This document shows positions 20,256 through 29,258 of a DNA stretch of 64,000 nucleotides, piece after piece. The first letter of the stretch is position 1. Each line of letters starts with the position of its first letter. A program made the position numbers and the translations under genes. The notes under the pieces are model-generated. The model had not been told where the DNA came from. It did not search any database and was given only the letters and a program-made list of their open reading frames with translations. The stretch is from Pseudoalteromonas sp. DL-6 (GTDB lineage Bacteria; Pseudomonadota; Gammaproteobacteria; Enterobacterales; Alteromonadaceae). The DNA is taken from contig NZ_CP019770.1 of assembly GCF_004328665.1 (NCBI RefSeq), positions 1,178,001 to 1,242,000 on the forward strand, written 5' to 3'.

Positions 20256-21638
20256 ATGAAGTTTGATATTAAAGAAGAAGACATGATCATTAAGCCCTAT
20301 AAAGAAGAGGGGCCTATTTATATACGCGAGCAAAAAGGTTTTTTTCAACGTATACGCCGTAATTTAGGCTGGCTGTTAATGCTGAGTTTTATCGCCATTC
20401 CGTGGGTTCAATATAATGGTCAGCAAGCGGTTTTATTGGATGTGGCCACCCAAAAGTTTACTATTTTTGGCCTTACTTTGCTCCCTCAAGACTTTATGAT
20501 TTTAGCCATGCTGTTTATGGTGGGAGCGTTTGCCCTATTTTTTGTTACCAACTGGCTTGGCAGAGTATGGTGTGGTTATACCTGCCCACAAACCATTTGG
20601 ATGTTAATGTTTTCTTGGGTTGAGCAACGTATCGAGGGTACGCGTAACCAGCGTATTAAGCTTGATAAGAGCCCGTGGGATATTACCAAATGGCGAAAAA
20701 AAATCACTAAGCACAGTGCTTGGCTGGTTATTTCAGTGCTCACGGCGACCTCATTTTTAGCGTATTTTATCCCCGCTAAAACCTTGTACCTAGAAATGTT
20801 AAATTTAGAGTGGTCTGGGATCACCAGTTTTTGGGTATTTTTATTTGCGTTTTGTACTTATGGAAATGCGGGCTTTTTACGTGAAAAAATGTGTACTGTG
20901 GCTTGTCCTTATTCGCGCTTTCAATCGGTGATGTTTGATAAAGATACGCTGGTGGTTACTTACGATAGCGAGCGTGGAGAAAATCGCGGCCCACGTAAAC
21001 GCAAAGCCGATCCTAAAGTGCTTAATTTAGGTGATTGCGTAGACTGTAACTTATGTGTGGAAGTATGCCCTGCAGGGATTGATATTCGCAATGGCTTGCA
21101 ATATGAATGTATTAACTGTGGTTTATGTATTGATGCTTGTGACGACACCATGGATAAGTTTGGCTACGAAAAAGGCTTAATTAAATACGCCAGCGAAAAG
21201 CAAATGGCTGGGCAAAAAACCAATCCATTTAGGCTTAAACTTGTAGGCTATGGGGCGTTAACTGGGTTGTTAATTTTATCTATGTTTGCTTGGATGTTAC
21301 AACGCACTCCCATAGAAGCTTCGGTGCTTAGAGATAGAAACGCATTGTATCGGGTAAATTACGAAGGCTTAGTTGAAAACCCTTACACACTTACTATTAT
21401 CAATAAAACTCAGCAACCGCTGCATTATTCAATTTCAATTAGCGGTTTAGAGGCGGCTACATTGCAAAGCCCAAATGCTATATTAGTAGAGCCTGGGCTG
21501 ATGAAAAGTGTGCCGGTAACGGTGACTGCAGACGGCTACGATTTAGCACGCAAGGTGAGTAAGCTGAGTTTTGTGATCACTTCGCAAGAAGACCCCGCTA
21601 TCACTATTACTAAAGACAGCCAGTTTTATAAAAATTAA
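20256..21638 (+). CDS. ccoG: Cytochrome c oxidase accessory protein CcoG (RdxA/FixG)
   Basis: The 460-residue membrane protein has about five transmembrane segments and two 4Fe-4S motifs (CVDCNLCVEVCP and CINCGLCIDAC). It also has the CcoG signature WCGYTCPQT and a C-terminal Ig-like periplasmic domain. CcoG is known to reduce copper for assembly of cbb3 oxidases. No ccoNOPQ or ccoI genes are in this window. The frame is open upstream to 20151, but that would place the start before the sigma-54 promoter. The ATG at 20256 follows a GAAG site. An ATG at 20283 after GAAGAAG is a plausible alternative. Confidence 0.92.
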   Translation: MKFDIKEEDMIIKPYKEEGPIYIREQKGFFQRIRRNLGWLLMLSFIAIPWVQYNGQQAVLLDVATQKFTIFGLTLLPQDFMILAMLFMVGAFALFFVTNWLGRVWCGYTCPQTIWMLMFSWVEQRIEGTRNQRIKLDKSPWDITKWRKKITKHSAWLVISVLTATSFLAYFIPAKTLYLEMLNLEWSGITSFWVFLFAFCTYGNAGFLREKMCTVACPYSRFQSVMFDKDTLVVTYDSERGENRGPRKRKADPKVLNLGDCVDCNLCVEVCPAGIDIRNGLQYECINCGLCIDACDDTMDKFGYEKGLIKYASEKQMAGQKTNPFRLKLVGYGALTGLLILSMFAWMLQRTPIEASVLRDRNALYRVNYEGLVENPYTLTIINKTQQPLHYSISISGLEAATLQSPNAILVEPGLMKSVPVTVTADGYDLARKVSKLSFVITSQEDPAITITKDSQFYKN

Positions 21639-21665
21639 CCTTAAACCCTTAGCTAATTAATAATC

Positions 21666-22073
21666 TTAATCTGCTAAGGGTAGTTGCTTTGTTACAAATG
21701 CTTTGGCGCTTTGAAAATCATTAAAAAAGCAATCTTGTAAATGAGCATCACGACCTGAGCCATGCATGATCCGCTGTAATTGCCTTATAGCGATAGGAGA
21801 GGTGAGAACAAATGCACTGATCAAACAGTTATTAGTCCCCATTGTTTGGCTTACATCTACCATGTTTTTTTCTGCATCGGGGGTAGCAGCAATCACATCT
21901 GGGGAGTGGCTAATATAACCCCAGGGTAAATGCTTAAACGGTTCAATGGTATTTAATAGAGCGGCTTTAAAATGGTTTAATAACTCAGGATTTAAGTTAC
22001 CTTTAAACTGCCCAATAACTATATTACCCTCAACGCGCAAGCTATAACTGCCGTAGTTATTTTCAAATTTCAA
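21666..22073 (-). CDS. Conserved hypothetical protein, possibly STAS-like
   Basis: The 135-residue protein begins with alternating short strands and a helix (SYSLRVEGNIVIGQFKG, then NPELLNHFKAALLNTI) that recall the SpoIIAA/STAS-like fold. There is no signal peptide or membrane segment. I do not recognise a specific family. It lies 35 bp downstream of the M14 peptidase gene on the same strand, so the two are probably co-transcribed. It converges with ccoG, leaving only 27 bp between stops. Confidence 0.6.
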   Translation of the reverse strand: MKFENNYGSYSLRVEGNIVIGQFKGNLNPELLNHFKAALLNTIEPFKHLPWGYISHSPDVIAATPDAEKNMVDVSQTMGTNNCLISAFVLTSPIAIRQLQRIMHGSGRDAHLQDCFFNDFQSAKAFVTKQLPLAD

Positions 22074-22108
22074 TAGCCGCTCCTTTTATTTATTATCCAG
22101 TGTACCGA

Positions 22109-23023
22109 TCACTTATTAATAATGTAGTCTAAGGCACCAGAAATTGCAGCAACTTGCGCTAATATGCACTCTTCAGGGTTAGCGGTTGCACTGTCGGGAT
22201 ACACCTCGGTGGTAGTCACATACGCTGCTTCAGAAAATCCCATGCATAGGCCTAAATCACGGGCCGCGTAATTAATTACCCCAAATTGCGCTTGTGGTAC
22301 ACCAATTAATTGCTGATTTTCATCGCTAGGTGCAATATGCGTTACTTTTTCAACATGTTCAATAATTGCTTTTTGAAAAGCGGGCTCAGGTTTGTTGCTA
22401 TCAGCCACTAAATAAAAGCCATCAGGAATGTTCCAGTTGGTGTTTACTTTGCCTTCAAGAGCCGCAAGTGCAGGTCTAAATTCACTGTTATCTGAATCGG
22501 TTGTTTCATGTAAATCGATGTGAGCAATTAAACGCGTGTTTAACGATTGCACATAGCTCATCACTGCCGCTGATTCTTGCGCTGGGCTGCCTTCATAAAA
22601 AGAGCGATTAGGGTCGTTCGCATCTGGGTTCCAACGATTAATTGTTTCATAACCCCATGGGCTAATACAGGGGGTAATTACAATATTAAAGTGTTCAGCA
22701 TACTGATTTGCCAGTGTTTTAGCGAATCTTAAAGCGCCATGAACACCACTGGTCTCGTAGCCATGTACGCCGCCAGTAATTAAAACGGTGGCTTTGTTTG
22801 TATCAAAATTAACAGTTTTTAACGCGTACAAAGGGTAGCTACCTGCGGCATAATTAAGCTCACCGTATTGCTGTACTTCTAGAGTGCTTTTAAGTTCATC
22901 AATTAAAGTGACGACGTCTTGTTGATAACTGCGCTTAATTTTTTGTGCCGCAAGCCATTGGATTTTATTATGGTTGTTCCACTTCTCACCAGGCGTACCA
23001 ATTGGGTAACTACTGTTATTCAT
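22109..23023 (-). CDS. M14 family metallopeptidase (AstE/AspA-like)
   Basis: The 304-residue protein has the zinc-site motif GGVHGYETSG (His and Glu ligands) near residues 80-90 and a downstream His in HIDLHET. The layout is typical of the succinylglutamate desuccinylase/aspartoacylase branch and related M14 peptidases. NRSFYEG supplies a substrate-binding Arg. There is no signal peptide. The substrate cannot be told from sequence. AAAGG precedes the ATG at 23023. Confidence 0.82.
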   Translation of the reverse strand: MNNSSYPIGTPGEKWNNHNKIQWLAAQKIKRSYQQDVVTLIDELKSTLEVQQYGELNYAAGSYPLYALKTVNFDTNKATVLITGGVHGYETSGVHGALRFAKTLANQYAEHFNIVITPCISPWGYETINRWNPDANDPNRSFYEGSPAQESAAVMSYVQSLNTRLIAHIDLHETTDSDNSEFRPALAALEGKVNTNWNIPDGFYLVADSNKPEPAFQKAIIEHVEKVTHIAPSDENQQLIGVPQAQFGVINYAARDLGLCMGFSEAAYVTTTEVYPDSATANPEECILAQVAAISGALDYIINK

Positions 23024-23515
23024 ATTAAACCTTTACGTTGAATTATCTCTGCGGGCTATAGAGCACATAGACCATAATGACGAAAATAAGGCCTTAGCTT
23101 AACGCTGACTAAAATAGCGCGCAAGTATATACGATGAGCTAAAAATTATGACAATTGTATTCTTAACTGCTCTTGCTTGTTTTATCGGTAATGAATTTTC
23201 AGCAGTTCGTTAGGTGTTTAGGTAAGTCATAGTATGCAATAGTGATATTATTTATTAATAGTCTATGAAGCAGCATATACACCCTGAAGGGGGTATATCC
23301 AAATAGGACTAATTTGAACTAATAAGCTTGGCAGCTCCAAATAGGTAAGTTATTGATAGGTATATGTCAATGCTGATTGGGTGAAAACAAGTTTATTAAA
23401 ACGTTTTGACAAATTCATTAACGCAGTGATAGTTTTGCGCGCTGGAACGCTGATAGCAAGTTATTCAATCTATTTAACTAGGCTGTTAAGTAAGTATAAA
23501 ATGAGGCCAATTATA
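23024..23515. other. Long AT-rich intergenic region
   Basis: About 490 bp between the divergent M14 and cyanophycinase-like genes. It should carry both promoters. An open frame continues upstream of the chosen cyanophycinase start to a GTG at 23381, but it encodes no signal peptide at its own beginning. No repeats or RNA genes are evident. Confidence 0.45.
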
Positions 23516-25207
23516 ATGAAACCACAGTTCTTATCTTTTAAGTTTCCCTCTGAAATTGCGTTTGTTATTGCTTTTTTTTCTTTATTTCCAACCCATTTAT
23601 TAGCTAAACAGTCAGAGCAAACTCTTGTTTTAGTGGGGGGAGCTCTCACAACATGTGCCAGTTTAAGCCCTAAAAACTGTGAAAAAAATACTCAAATTTC
23701 GGGTAAAACGCATAATGTATTTGCGCTCTCTCACACTAAAATTAGTCAAATAAAGCAACAGTGGCCTAGTGAAAATAGCCAAGCTAAAAACAATACTATT
23801 AAAAATTTAGCAACAATGCAGGCTAAATCATCGCCCACGTTATCGAAAAAAGAACTGTTATGGTTGTGGCGCGATATTGATAGCAAACAGCTCAATAGTT
23901 TATCGGATCAAGAATACAATTTTGTAATAGATATGCTTGAAGTAGCGCAAATCCAAAGCGACAACACACGGCTAAAAGAGCGGGTAAATACCGCGCTTAA
24001 TAGCGAATCGGCAGCGACAGAGATTTTGCAGTTTATATCAGGTAGTTTAAAAGTTAATAACTCCAACCCGAGTATGCTGGCCATTACCGCCTCAAGTAGA
24101 GACCCTTATGAATCTGCTGATTTTTACGAAGGATTACTAAGCTTCCCTAATGTAAATTCGCAATGGCTTGCATTAACCCCTGCGCTTGCTAAAGCAATAA
24201 CCACCAATAAGTGTGATGATTTAACCACGCTTAGGCACTCAGAAATGGGGCTATATCAACGCGAGCATATTTACCCTGATCGTACCCAAGCAGAATATAA
24301 ACTGTGTAAAAAAGGCACCGACGCTTTAGTAGAGCTAATCAATAATAGCACCGGTATTATGTTTAATGGCGGCGATCAAAGCTTAACCCGAAAAGTATTA
24401 TTTGATGAAAATAATCAGCCTTACCCTTGGACAAAAGCATTACAGTCTCGCCCTGTTGTTGTAGGCACAAGTGCAGGTACCGCGGTGCAAAGTGGTGGGC
24501 AAGCCCACGCCGGGAATGTGGTGATGATCACCAATGGCACTAGCTTGTCGGCATTGAAAGAAGGCGCACAAGCCATTGATGCACCCAGTGAACGCTCAAA
24601 CAGCGATAGTTTAACTTACAACCGCTTTGGGGGTTTAGGCACATTTAGTTACGGTGTACTCGATACACACTTTAGCGAGCGAAACCGTACATTAAGACTA
24701 GGCACTTTGCTCGACGACTTAAACGCAAACAAAGCTCAGCCGACATTCGGTTTTGGTGTAGACGAAACCACAGCCTTAGTGGTGATTAAATCTGAAGCTG
24801 GCAATTTAATGACTGTAATTGGCAAAAATGGAGTAGTGATGGTTAAATCAACAGGGCAAGCTCAGGTTAAAACTAAAACCTATAGTTACTCTTATTGGCC
24901 TGTGGGCAGTGTGATTGATATTAAAAATAACGATTTTACCTTAAGTCAGCGCAGTATTAGCCAAGCATTACCAGCAATTAAAATACCGCCTTTACCAGTT
25001 CAGCGTTTTGGCAGTATTTTAACGGATGCAAAATTACGCTCTTTAACGCAAGCCATGTGCCTTAGCCAAGAACAAACGGCTGTTGGTCAGCAAGGTGAGT
25101 TTATTATTAGCCTATCTACCACGCCTGAGTCGGCATATCATCGTATTAGTGCTGCGCAGTATGGCTGTGCGGTGAGTAATTTAGAAATTGCAGTGAGTAC
25201 CTTTTAA
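23516..25207 (+). CDS. Exported cyanophycinase-like S51 peptidase
   Basis: The 563-residue protein has a probable signal peptide (hydrophobic IAFVIAFFSLFPTHLLA). It then has the class I glutamine amidotransferase-like fold of peptidase family S51: GGALTTC near the first strand, TASSRDPYESADFY, MFNGGDQSLTR, and the nucleophile motif GTSAGTAV. An unusual helical insertion of about 130 residues separates the first strand from TASSRDP. Cyanophycinases hydrolyse multi-L-arginyl-poly-L-aspartate; an exported form would scavenge external polymer. The ATG at 23516 is chosen because GAGG lies 9 nt before it. ATG 23501 and GTG 23381 are alternatives. Confidence 0.8.
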   Translation: MKPQFLSFKFPSEIAFVIAFFSLFPTHLLAKQSEQTLVLVGGALTTCASLSPKNCEKNTQISGKTHNVFALSHTKISQIKQQWPSENSQAKNNTIKNLATMQAKSSPTLSKKELLWLWRDIDSKQLNSLSDQEYNFVIDMLEVAQIQSDNTRLKERVNTALNSESAATEILQFISGSLKVNNSNPSMLAITASSRDPYESADFYEGLLSFPNVNSQWLALTPALAKAITTNKCDDLTTLRHSEMGLYQREHIYPDRTQAEYKLCKKGTDALVELINNSTGIMFNGGDQSLTRKVLFDENNQPYPWTKALQSRPVVVGTSAGTAVQSGGQAHAGNVVMITNGTSLSALKEGAQAIDAPSERSNSDSLTYNRFGGLGTFSYGVLDTHFSERNRTLRLGTLLDDLNANKAQPTFGFGVDETTALVVIKSEAGNLMTVIGKNGVVMVKSTGQAQVKTKTYSYSYWPVGSVIDIKNNDFTLSQRSISQALPAIKIPPLPVQRFGSILTDAKLRSLTQAMCLSQEQTAVGQQGEFIISLSTTPESAYHRISAAQYGCAVSNLEIAVSTF

Positions 25208-25318
25208 TTTAATGCCACGCAGGCTAATTTAATTAAACACGCTGCTTAGTTGATTTTAACTTTAGCGGCCATACTATATTTAAAGCGTGTTTATTAAATC
25301 ACAACAAAAGGAAGGTTC

Positions 25319-25870
25319 ATGAGTAAAGTAGCGGTTATTTATTTTTCGGGATATGGCCATACCAAAAAAGTGGCTGAATTTGTAGCTGATGGAGCAAACG
25401 CTCAGCTTATTGCAATCGATGAGAATGGCGACATAAAAGACACCGATTGGGATGCATTAAACAATGCAGATGCCATTATATTTGGCGCACCTACCTATAT
25501 GGGCTCATATCCTTGGCAGTTTAAAAAGTTTGTTGATGCTACCTCTAAAGTTTGGTTTACCATGGGGTGGAAAGACAAAGTATTTGGCGGGTTTACTAAT
25601 AGCGGCAGCCTAAATGGCGATAAACAAGTCACCCTAATTAGTATGCAAACATTGGCTTCGCAACATGGTGGAATTTGGGTAAGCCTAGGGTTACCACCGG
25701 CCAATAAACTGGAATCAACTCGTCAAGACATCAATAACTTAGGCGGTTCAGTTGGCGTATTAGTGCAATCACCTACTGATGCAGATGAATCTGCAATTCC
25801 ATCAGGCGATTTAGAAACGGCTCGTTTATACGGCGAACGTGTAGCTGATGTAGCCAAACGCTTAAAGTAA
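25319..25870 (+). CDS. Flavodoxin family protein (WrbA-like)
   Basis: The 183-residue protein has the flavodoxin fold. The FMN phosphate loop is SGYGHTKK (residues 9-16), and APTYMGSYPWQFK matches the second FMN loop of WrbA-type quinone reductases. It is probably a cytoplasmic NAD(P)H:quinone oxidoreductase or electron carrier. A strong AGGAAGG site precedes the ATG. It is a single gene with its own terminator. Confidence 0.88.
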   Translation: MSKVAVIYFSGYGHTKKVAEFVADGANAQLIAIDENGDIKDTDWDALNNADAIIFGAPTYMGSYPWQFKKFVDATSKVWFTMGWKDKVFGGFTNSGSLNGDKQVTLISMQTLASQHGGIWVSLGLPPANKLESTRQDINNLGGSVGVLVQSPTDADESAIPSGDLETARLYGERVADVAKRLK

Positions 25871-25892
25871 AAGTCACTCGATAAAATAAGTT

Positions 25893-25920
25893 AAAAAAGC
25901 CACATTGTGTGGCTTTTTTA
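25893..25920. terminator. Terminator shared by convergent genes
   Basis: The stem aaaaagccaca / tgtggcttttt has A and T runs on both sides. It ends the flavodoxin gene on the plus strand. Its T-run overlaps the stop of the minus-strand PilZ-like gene, so the hairpin can only serve plus-strand transcripts efficiently. Confidence 0.85.
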
Positions 25921-26513
25921 GTTTGATAATTCCAATTTTTGTTGCTTGTGCTCTAGCTGGTATAAGCTTGAAAATTGACGTTTATGAACTTCAAATAAAT
26001 ACGCTCTTAGCTGCTCTTTACCATGGTGAATGTGTTTAATTTTTGCTGCTATGCCACACTTACTCTGCCTAACTGGTTCTAGGTCTAATGATATCGCCGC
26101 TTCGTTAGGTAAAATAAATTGCATATTTTGCAAATCATCAAGCTCACTATGTATGGATGTGGGTTTTAAAAATATCCCTGTGCTGGATATAGATTCAATG
26201 CAAAACCTTGGCTTTGAATATTTAATTCACTTAGCCGCCAGCTGCGTTGAACCCCTTTTGTATCAATCACTTCGGGAGCTTCTAACACAGTGCTGAAATG
26301 GCCTAATTCATCGGTTTTAAATTGAAGTGGAAACCATAGTTGGTAGTGAGCTACTTCAGCCAGTAAGGTTAATTTAGCTTGCCCAAGTAAATGCGCAATA
26401 CCGTCTGGAATCGATGTTTGTACTGTAAGCTTTGTTTCAGTGTATAATGCGGTACTTTGGCTGGGTTCAAACAGCCCTGAAAGAAAGTTAATTTCTTCGT
26501 CAGATAAATCCAT
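25918..26513 (-). pseudogene. PilZ-like domain protein gene with one frameshift
   Basis: The first frame runs from ATG 26513 (MDLSDEEINFLSGLF) to a stop at 26166. The second half is encoded in another frame, down to the stop at 25918. Adding one T to the TTTT run near 26203 (coding strand) joins them into about 198 residues. Across the junction this gives GFCIESISSTGIF, which matches the D/NxSxxG strand of PilZ domains, although the first D/N is replaced by Ser. The C-terminus (AYLFEVHKRQFSSLYQ) also fits PilZ-family proteins. PilZ domains often bind cyclic di-GMP. A homopolymer sequencing error is as likely as a real mutation. Confidence 0.6.
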
Positions 26514-26902
26514 GTATTTTCCTTAATACTTAAATTATAGATTTTATTCCTTACAAGGTTACTGCCGAATGAATGAGCAGTTTATTATTTTGTAAGCTTC
26601 GCAATGTATGGCTTTGTTTTTATACACTTTGTAATTTCAACTTCCCTAGTGAAAATAATAAGTGATTGATTGTATTGAGTCTTGTTTTAAATTTAACTAG
26701 GGCGATTTAATGATTGAGTTAAATTTTTTAGTATTTTAACCCCATTAGCACCAATAAGTTAAGTTATTAAGTGTACAAAATTAAGGCGTTTTACGATGTT
26801 TTTATATCAACAATGCGTAAATGAGACTTAGGTCTAGCTTACGAAGCATGCGGAAATACTTAGAATAGCGCCCAAATAATAATGGGGTTTAAGGGGTTCC
26901 AA
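26514..26902. other. AT-rich intergenic region before the CoA-transferase
   Basis: About 390 bp with no supported ORF. It probably holds divergent promoters for the PilZ-like and CoA-transferase genes. AAGGGG at 26891-26896 is the ribosome-binding site of the next gene. Confidence 0.45.
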
Positions 26903-28396
26903 ATGCAATTAGAACGAATTCGTCGTAGCGACTTACACAACAAAGTGATGTCTGCAGAGCAGGCCAGTTTATTTATTAAAGACGGCATGACCGTGGGCAT
27001 GAGCGGTTTTACTCGTGCCGGTGAAGCGAAAGCCGTACCACGTGCGCTTGCCGAGCGAGTACGTGAAAACCCAATGAAAATTAACCTAATGACGGGCGCG
27101 TCATTAGGTAACGACTTAGATAAGTTACTTACTGAGTCAGGTGCGTTAGCACGTCGTATGCCATTTCAAGTAGACAGCACATTACGTAAAGCGATTAATA
27201 ACGGTGAGGTCATGTTTATTGACCAGCATTTATCTGAAACCGTTGAACAGTTACGTAATCACCAGCTAACTATGCCAGATGTAGCGGTCATTGAAGCCGT
27301 AGCTATTACAGAAGAAGGTCATATAGTACCTACAACGTCAGTGGGTAATTCAGCCAGCTTTGCTATTTTTGCCAAACAAGTAATTGTAGAAATTAATATG
27401 TTACACCAGCCAGAGCTTGAAGGGCTGCACGACATTTACATTCCATCTTACCGTCCTACACGTACACCAGTACCGCTAGTTAAAGTAGATGACCGTATTG
27501 GTAGCACTGCTATTCCAATCGATCCGGCTAAAATTGTGGGTATTGTATTTACCAATCAAAGTGACTCATTTTCAACTGTAACCGACCCAGATGCAGATAC
27601 AGCCGCTATTGCACGTCACTTAGTTAACTTCTTTAAAGAAGAAGTAGCGCAAGAGCGTATGCCTGCAAACTTAGGACCATTACAAGCGGGTATTGGTAAT
27701 ATAGCCAATGCAGTAATGATGGGTTTACTAGACTCAGACTTTAAAGACCTCACTATGTATTCAGAGGTACTACAAGATTCTACCTTTGATTTAATTGATG
27801 CGGGTAAACTTGATTTTGCATCAGGGTGTTCAATTATTTTATCAGAGCGTTGTAACGCGCAAGTATTTAATAACCTTGAAAAGTACCGCGATAAATTAGT
27901 ACTTCGCCCGCAAGAAATGTCGAACCACCCAGAAATTGTGCGTCGCTTGGGTATTATTGCAATTAACACCGCGCTTGAGTTTGATATTTACGGCAACGTT
28001 AACTCAACCCATGTGTGTGGTACTAAAATGATGAACGGCATTGGTGGCTCAGGCGACTTTGCACGTAATGCCCATGTATCGGTGTTTGTAACTAAATCAA
28101 TTGCTAAAGGTGGCGCTATTTCAAGCGTTGTTCCTATGGTAAGCCATGTTGATCATACCGAGCACGATGTTGATATTTTAGTAACCGAGCAAGGCTTAGC
28201 TGATTTACGTGGTTTAGCACCACGCGAACGTGCAATTGAAGTCATTAAGCACTGTGTGCACCCAGATTACCGCAACGCCATGCTTGATTATTACGAGCGT
28301 GCTTGTGTACGTGGCGGCCATACGCCTCATATTTTAGAAGAAGCATTCAGCTGGCATACCCGCCTTGAACAACAAGGCACAATGAAGCAAAGCTAA
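26903..28396 (+). CDS. Acetyl-CoA hydrolase/CoA-transferase family protein
   Basis: The 497-residue protein belongs to the family that includes succinyl-CoA:acetate CoA-transferase. Landmarks are an N-terminal CoA-binding part with GMTVGMSGFTRAGEAK, GNSASFAIFAKQVIVEIN (containing the expected active-site Glu region), GIGNIANAVM, and a C-terminal VTEQGLADLRGLAPRERA. It should transfer CoA between acyl-CoA and acetate in the cytoplasm. An ATG at 26882 is in frame, but AAGGGG lies 6 nt before ATG 26903. A terminator follows directly. Confidence 0.9.
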   Translation: MQLERIRRSDLHNKVMSAEQASLFIKDGMTVGMSGFTRAGEAKAVPRALAERVRENPMKINLMTGASLGNDLDKLLTESGALARRMPFQVDSTLRKAINNGEVMFIDQHLSETVEQLRNHQLTMPDVAVIEAVAITEEGHIVPTTSVGNSASFAIFAKQVIVEINMLHQPELEGLHDIYIPSYRPTRTPVPLVKVDDRIGSTAIPIDPAKIVGIVFTNQSDSFSTVTDPDADTAAIARHLVNFFKEEVAQERMPANLGPLQAGIGNIANAVMMGLLDSDFKDLTMYSEVLQDSTFDLIDAGKLDFASGCSIILSERCNAQVFNNLEKYRDKLVLRPQEMSNHPEIVRRLGIIAINTALEFDIYGNVNSTHVCGTKMMNGIGGSGDFARNAHVSVFVTKSIAKGGAISSVVPMVSHVDHTEHDVDILVTEQGLADLRGLAPRERAIEVIKHCVHPDYRNAMLDYYERACVRGGHTPHILEEAFSWHTRLEQQGTMKQS

Positions 28397-28401
28397 TACA
28401 T

Positions 28402-28425
28402 AAACCCCGCATTTGCGGGGTTTTT
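28402..28425 (+). terminator. Intrinsic terminator after the CoA-transferase gene
   Basis: The stem aaaccccgca / tgcggggttt with a 2-nt loop is followed by T residues. Confidence 0.92.
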
Positions 28426-28561
28426 AGTTTATGATGCTGATGCTTCATAGCGCGTTGTTATTGTTTTGCCATAAGGTGGTTTAAGTTTTTACTGTGTGCT
28501 GTAAAATAACTGTATATTATTTACAGACTCGCCGTGGCGAGCAACATACAGAGTAACCATA

Positions 28562-28810
28562 ATGGAAAATAAACTAACCGCAATCGACACTCTCGCTGAA
28601 CTTGAAAGCTTTTTACTGCAAGTGGAAAACGGCGGCTTAGGTTTAACTGGCGTAGCAGGCGTCGGCATGGCAACTAATAATGCCGACGGCAGCCGTTTTG
28701 TCGCGGTGTTTGATGACAAGCAACAACTTTTATTAGCCCGTGAAATTACCGAAGAGATTTTTCAAAACGGCCAAGAGATGGTACGCAACGGAGTAGGGCG
28801 TAAGCATTAA
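28562..28810 (+). CDS. Small hypothetical protein
   Basis: The 82-residue acidic cytoplasmic protein belongs to no family I know. It has a Gly-rich middle (GGLGLTGVAGVGMATNN) and a predicted beta/helix C-terminus ending VRNGVGRKH. A short inverted repeat (CTCGCC-GT-GGCGAG at 28528-28541) lies 20 nt before the start. A MITE begins 6 nt after its stop and separates the gene from what looks like its own terminator at 29089. The good coding character and isolated promoter space support a real gene. Confidence 0.6.
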   Translation: MENKLTAIDTLAELESFLLQVENGGLGLTGVAGVGMATNNADGSRFVAVFDDKQQLLLAREITEEIFQNGQEMVRNGVGRKH

Positions 28811-28816
28811 TACCTC

Positions 28817-29084
28817 TAGGGTCTGTTGACCTTTCAAGGTTAAATTTGCAGCAGTCTGTTTGGTATTTAGGCAAGGCAGCGCCTATGTGGTGTGGTTATT
28901 CCCCATAAATAGGCGATAACGCAGCATCAATGCCAAACAGGCGCTGCCCGAAGGGTTCTGCCTAGGGGCGATTTACTCTTTGTTGCTCGTTTTTGACTTA
29001 GCCCACTAGGTTACAAACCTCGCGCCGCGATTAAACCGCCCCTAGTTTGAACAGATTTTAATCCGCAAAGGTCAACAGACCCTA
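28817..29084. mobile_element. MITE-like element with 18-bp terminal inverted repeats
   Basis: The ends TAGGGTCTGTTGACCTTT and its exact reverse complement bound a 268-bp non-coding segment. If the outer TA pairs are the target duplication, the element proper is 264 bp, as expected for IS630/Tc1-mariner-type mobilisation. The interior holds nested imperfect inverted repeats: ctgtttggtatt against aatgccaaacag, and ctaggggcgattta against ttaaaccgcccctag. The transcript or single strand would therefore fold strongly. It codes for no protein and needs a transposase elsewhere. Confidence 0.82.
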
Positions 29085-29088
29085 ATCT

Positions 29089-29115
29089 AAAAAGCGCCAA
29101 ATGGCGCTTTTTTTG
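29089..29115 (+). terminator. Intrinsic terminator displaced by the MITE
   Basis: The stem aaaagcgcca / tggcgctttt is followed by a long T-run, 4 nt after the MITE. It probably ended the small gene at 28562 before the insertion. Confidence 0.9.
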
Positions 29116-29258
29116 TGAGTTTGAATGTTTTTAACCAATTGTTAAATTTAAAATAAATTTACTCAAATGCCACGCTATGTAATGGTTTTACTATGTAAAA
29201 GCGAATAATCACTAAAGTGAAATTATGACTATTCAACAGTTAACAGGGGTTAGTTAGT

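Noticed and set aside
28505..28530. Possible LexA box ctgtatattatttacag before the 82-residue gene
   Set aside because: The spacing is CTG-N11-CAG instead of N10, so it does not fit the LexA consensus.
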